In this document: piece by piece, positions 62,301 to 64,000 of the stretch | Layout: the number at the start of each line of letters is the position of its first letter | Numbering within the stretch: position 1 is the first letter of the stretch | NCBI RefSeq assembly: GCF_029227915.1 | Contig: NC_079886.1 | Coordinates: 3,968,001-4,032,000, forward strand | DNA length: 64,000 nt | Source of the DNA: Hydractinia symbiolongicarpus | Taxonomy: Eukaryota > Cnidaria > Hydrozoa > Anthoathecata > Hydractiniidae | Direction: 5' to 3' | Position numbers and translations under genes: made by a program | Notes under the pieces: generated by a model | What the model was told of the DNA's origin: nothing | The model's database searches: none | The model's input: the letters and a program-made list of their open reading frames with translations, nothing else

Positions 62301-64000
62301 ATTTTATTTCTTGGAGTTCAATTCTCTCAATTATTGCATTTATAAAGATAAAGTCCAAAATCAGTTCAATTAAGTCCCACATTCAATCGTTTCACTGTTA
62401 AAAGCGATGCAACCTAGTAATATCAGAAAAATATCGCTAAATACATGTTGGTACGAAAATGTGACCCAAGCGTTGTAACTGGAACGGACTGATACCGTTA
62501 GAAAGTCAATGAAATGTAGTTTTCGAAAATGCCTCAACTTCTTCGGCGTGCGATAGTGGCTAGGAGTGGTCACACAGTAAAAAATGACTTATATATCTAC
62601 ATTTTTAAATGAAGCGCTACCACAGCGCCCAGTTTAACCGCTGAGTTCCGGCACTCAAGCTAATTTAAGAAGAATTTTATTTTATGGAGTCCAATTGTCT
62701 CAATTATCACATATATAAAGTTAAAGTCCAAAATCAGTTCAATTAAGTCCCACAGTCAATCGTTTCACTGTTAAAAGCGATGCAACCTAGTAATATCAGA
62801 AAAATATCGCTAAATACATGTTGGTACGAAAATGTGACCCAAATGTTGTAACTGAAACGGGCTGACACTGTTAGAAAGTCAATGAAATGTAGTTTTTGAA
62901 ACTGTCTCTATTTCTTCAGCGTGCGATAACGGCTAGGATTGGTCCCACAGTAAAAAATGACTTATATATCTACATTTTTAAATGAAGCGCTACCACAGCG
63001 CCCAGTTTAACCGCTGAGTTCCGGCAATCAAGCCAATTTAAGAAGAATTTTATTTTATGGAGTCCAATTGTCTCATTCATCACATTTGTCAGGTCACAGT
63101 CCAAAATCAGTTCAATTAAGTCCCACAGTCAATTGTTTCACTGTTAAAAGCGATGCAACTTAGTAATATCAGAAAAATATCGCTAAATACGTGTTGGTAC
63201 GAAAATGTGACCCAAATGTTGTAACTGAAACGGGCTGACACCGTTAGAAAGTCAATGAAATGTAGTTTTTGAAACTGTCTCTATTTCTTCAGCGTGCAAT
63301 AACAGCTAAGATTGGTCCTACAGTAAAAAATGACTTATTTATCTGCATTTTTAAATGAAGCGCTACCACAGCACCCAGTTTAATCGCTGAGTACAAGAAA
63401 AATGTTATTTCATGGAGTCTAATTGTCTCATTCATCACATTTGTCAGGTCACAGTCCAAAATCAGTTCAATTAAGTCCCACAGTCAATCGTTTCATTGTT
63501 AAAAGCGATGCAACCTAGTAATATCAGAAAAATATCGATAAATACATGTTGGTACGAAAATGTGACCCAAATGTTGTAACTGAAACGGGCTGACACCGTT
63601 AGAAAGTCAATGAAATGTAGTTTTTGAAACTGTCTCAATTTCTTCAGCGTGCGATAACGGCTAGGTTGCTCCCACAGTAAAAAATGACTTACATATCTAC
63701 ATTTTTAAATGAAGCGCTACCACAGCGCCCAGTTTAACCGCTGAGTTCCGGCAATCAAGCCAATTTAAGAAGAATTTTATTTTATGGAGTCCAATTGTGT
63801 CAATTATCACATATATAAAGTTAAAGTCCAAAATCAGTTCAATTAAGTCCCACAGTCAATCGTTTCACTGTTAAAAGCGATACAACCTAGTAATATCAGA
63901 AAAATATCGCAAAATACATGTTGTTACGAAAGTCTGACCCAACTGTTGTAACTCAAACGGGCTGACACTGTTAGAAAGTTAATGAAATGTAGTTTTTAAA
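59311..64000 (+). repeat. Satellite array C, forward orientation
   Basis: About 12-13 monomers in the same orientation as array A, running to the window end. Common variants are acgaaaatgtgaccca, cttcttcggcgtgcgatag and cagtttaaccgctgag, and a type with gttctagcaatcatg followed by tggagttcaattctctc (near 61,153, 61,900 and 62,270). Divergence looks intermediate between arrays A and B. One monomer near 63,390 lacks part of the stretch before the word atgttatttcatgg. No gene or mobile element was seen. Confidence 0.94.

Overview
The window looks like satellite DNA from an animal nuclear genome, with no intact gene visible. About 58.5 kb of the 64 kb is one AT-rich tandem repeat with a basic period of 373 bp. 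Equivalent points recur at 373 bp or at exact multiples (746, 1119, 1492, 1865, 8206). The remaining ~5.5 kb is two copies of one non-LTR (LINE) retrotransposon family: a near-full-length but broken copy and a 5'-truncated copy. The LINE has a coiled-coil plus SGNH-esterase ORF1, an endonuclease/exonuclease/phosphatase (EEP) nuclease, a reverse transcriptase and a CxCxxC tail, an architecture known from CR1-like elements of animals. An invertebrate such as a cnidarian or mollusc is my guess from the LINE style and AT-rich codons; the species cannot be fixed from this sequence.

Layout. (1) 1-33,514: array A, satellite in 'forward' orientation, highly homogeneous and built of nested higher-order repeats: a 9,556-bp duplication, 5-mers of 1,865 bp, a 6-mer of 2,237 bp and dimers of 746 bp. 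(2) 33,515-34,298: truncated LINE copy, lying exactly where the satellite reverses orientation. (3) 34,299-38,587: array B1, satellite in 'reverse' orientation and more diverged. (4) 38,588-43,309: long LINE copy. (5) 43,310-59,310: array B2, reverse orientation, with diverged and deleted monomers and two local duplications (~3.9-4.2 kb and 1,280 bp). (6) 59,310/59,311: a spacer-free head-to-head junction forming a near-perfect palindrome. (7) 59,311-64,000: array C, forward orientation again. Both window ends lie inside the satellite.

Interpretation. The only protein-coding history is that of the LINE, whose reading frames are broken by several frameshifts and stops, so it is not expected to be autonomous. 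The 62-residue minus-strand ORF seen 14 times is a by-product of monomer homogeneity. The combination of a homogeneous higher-order-repeat block, a diverged LINE-bearing block and orientation switches resembles centromeric or pericentromeric satellite in other animals. That function is inference and cannot be shown from sequence alone.
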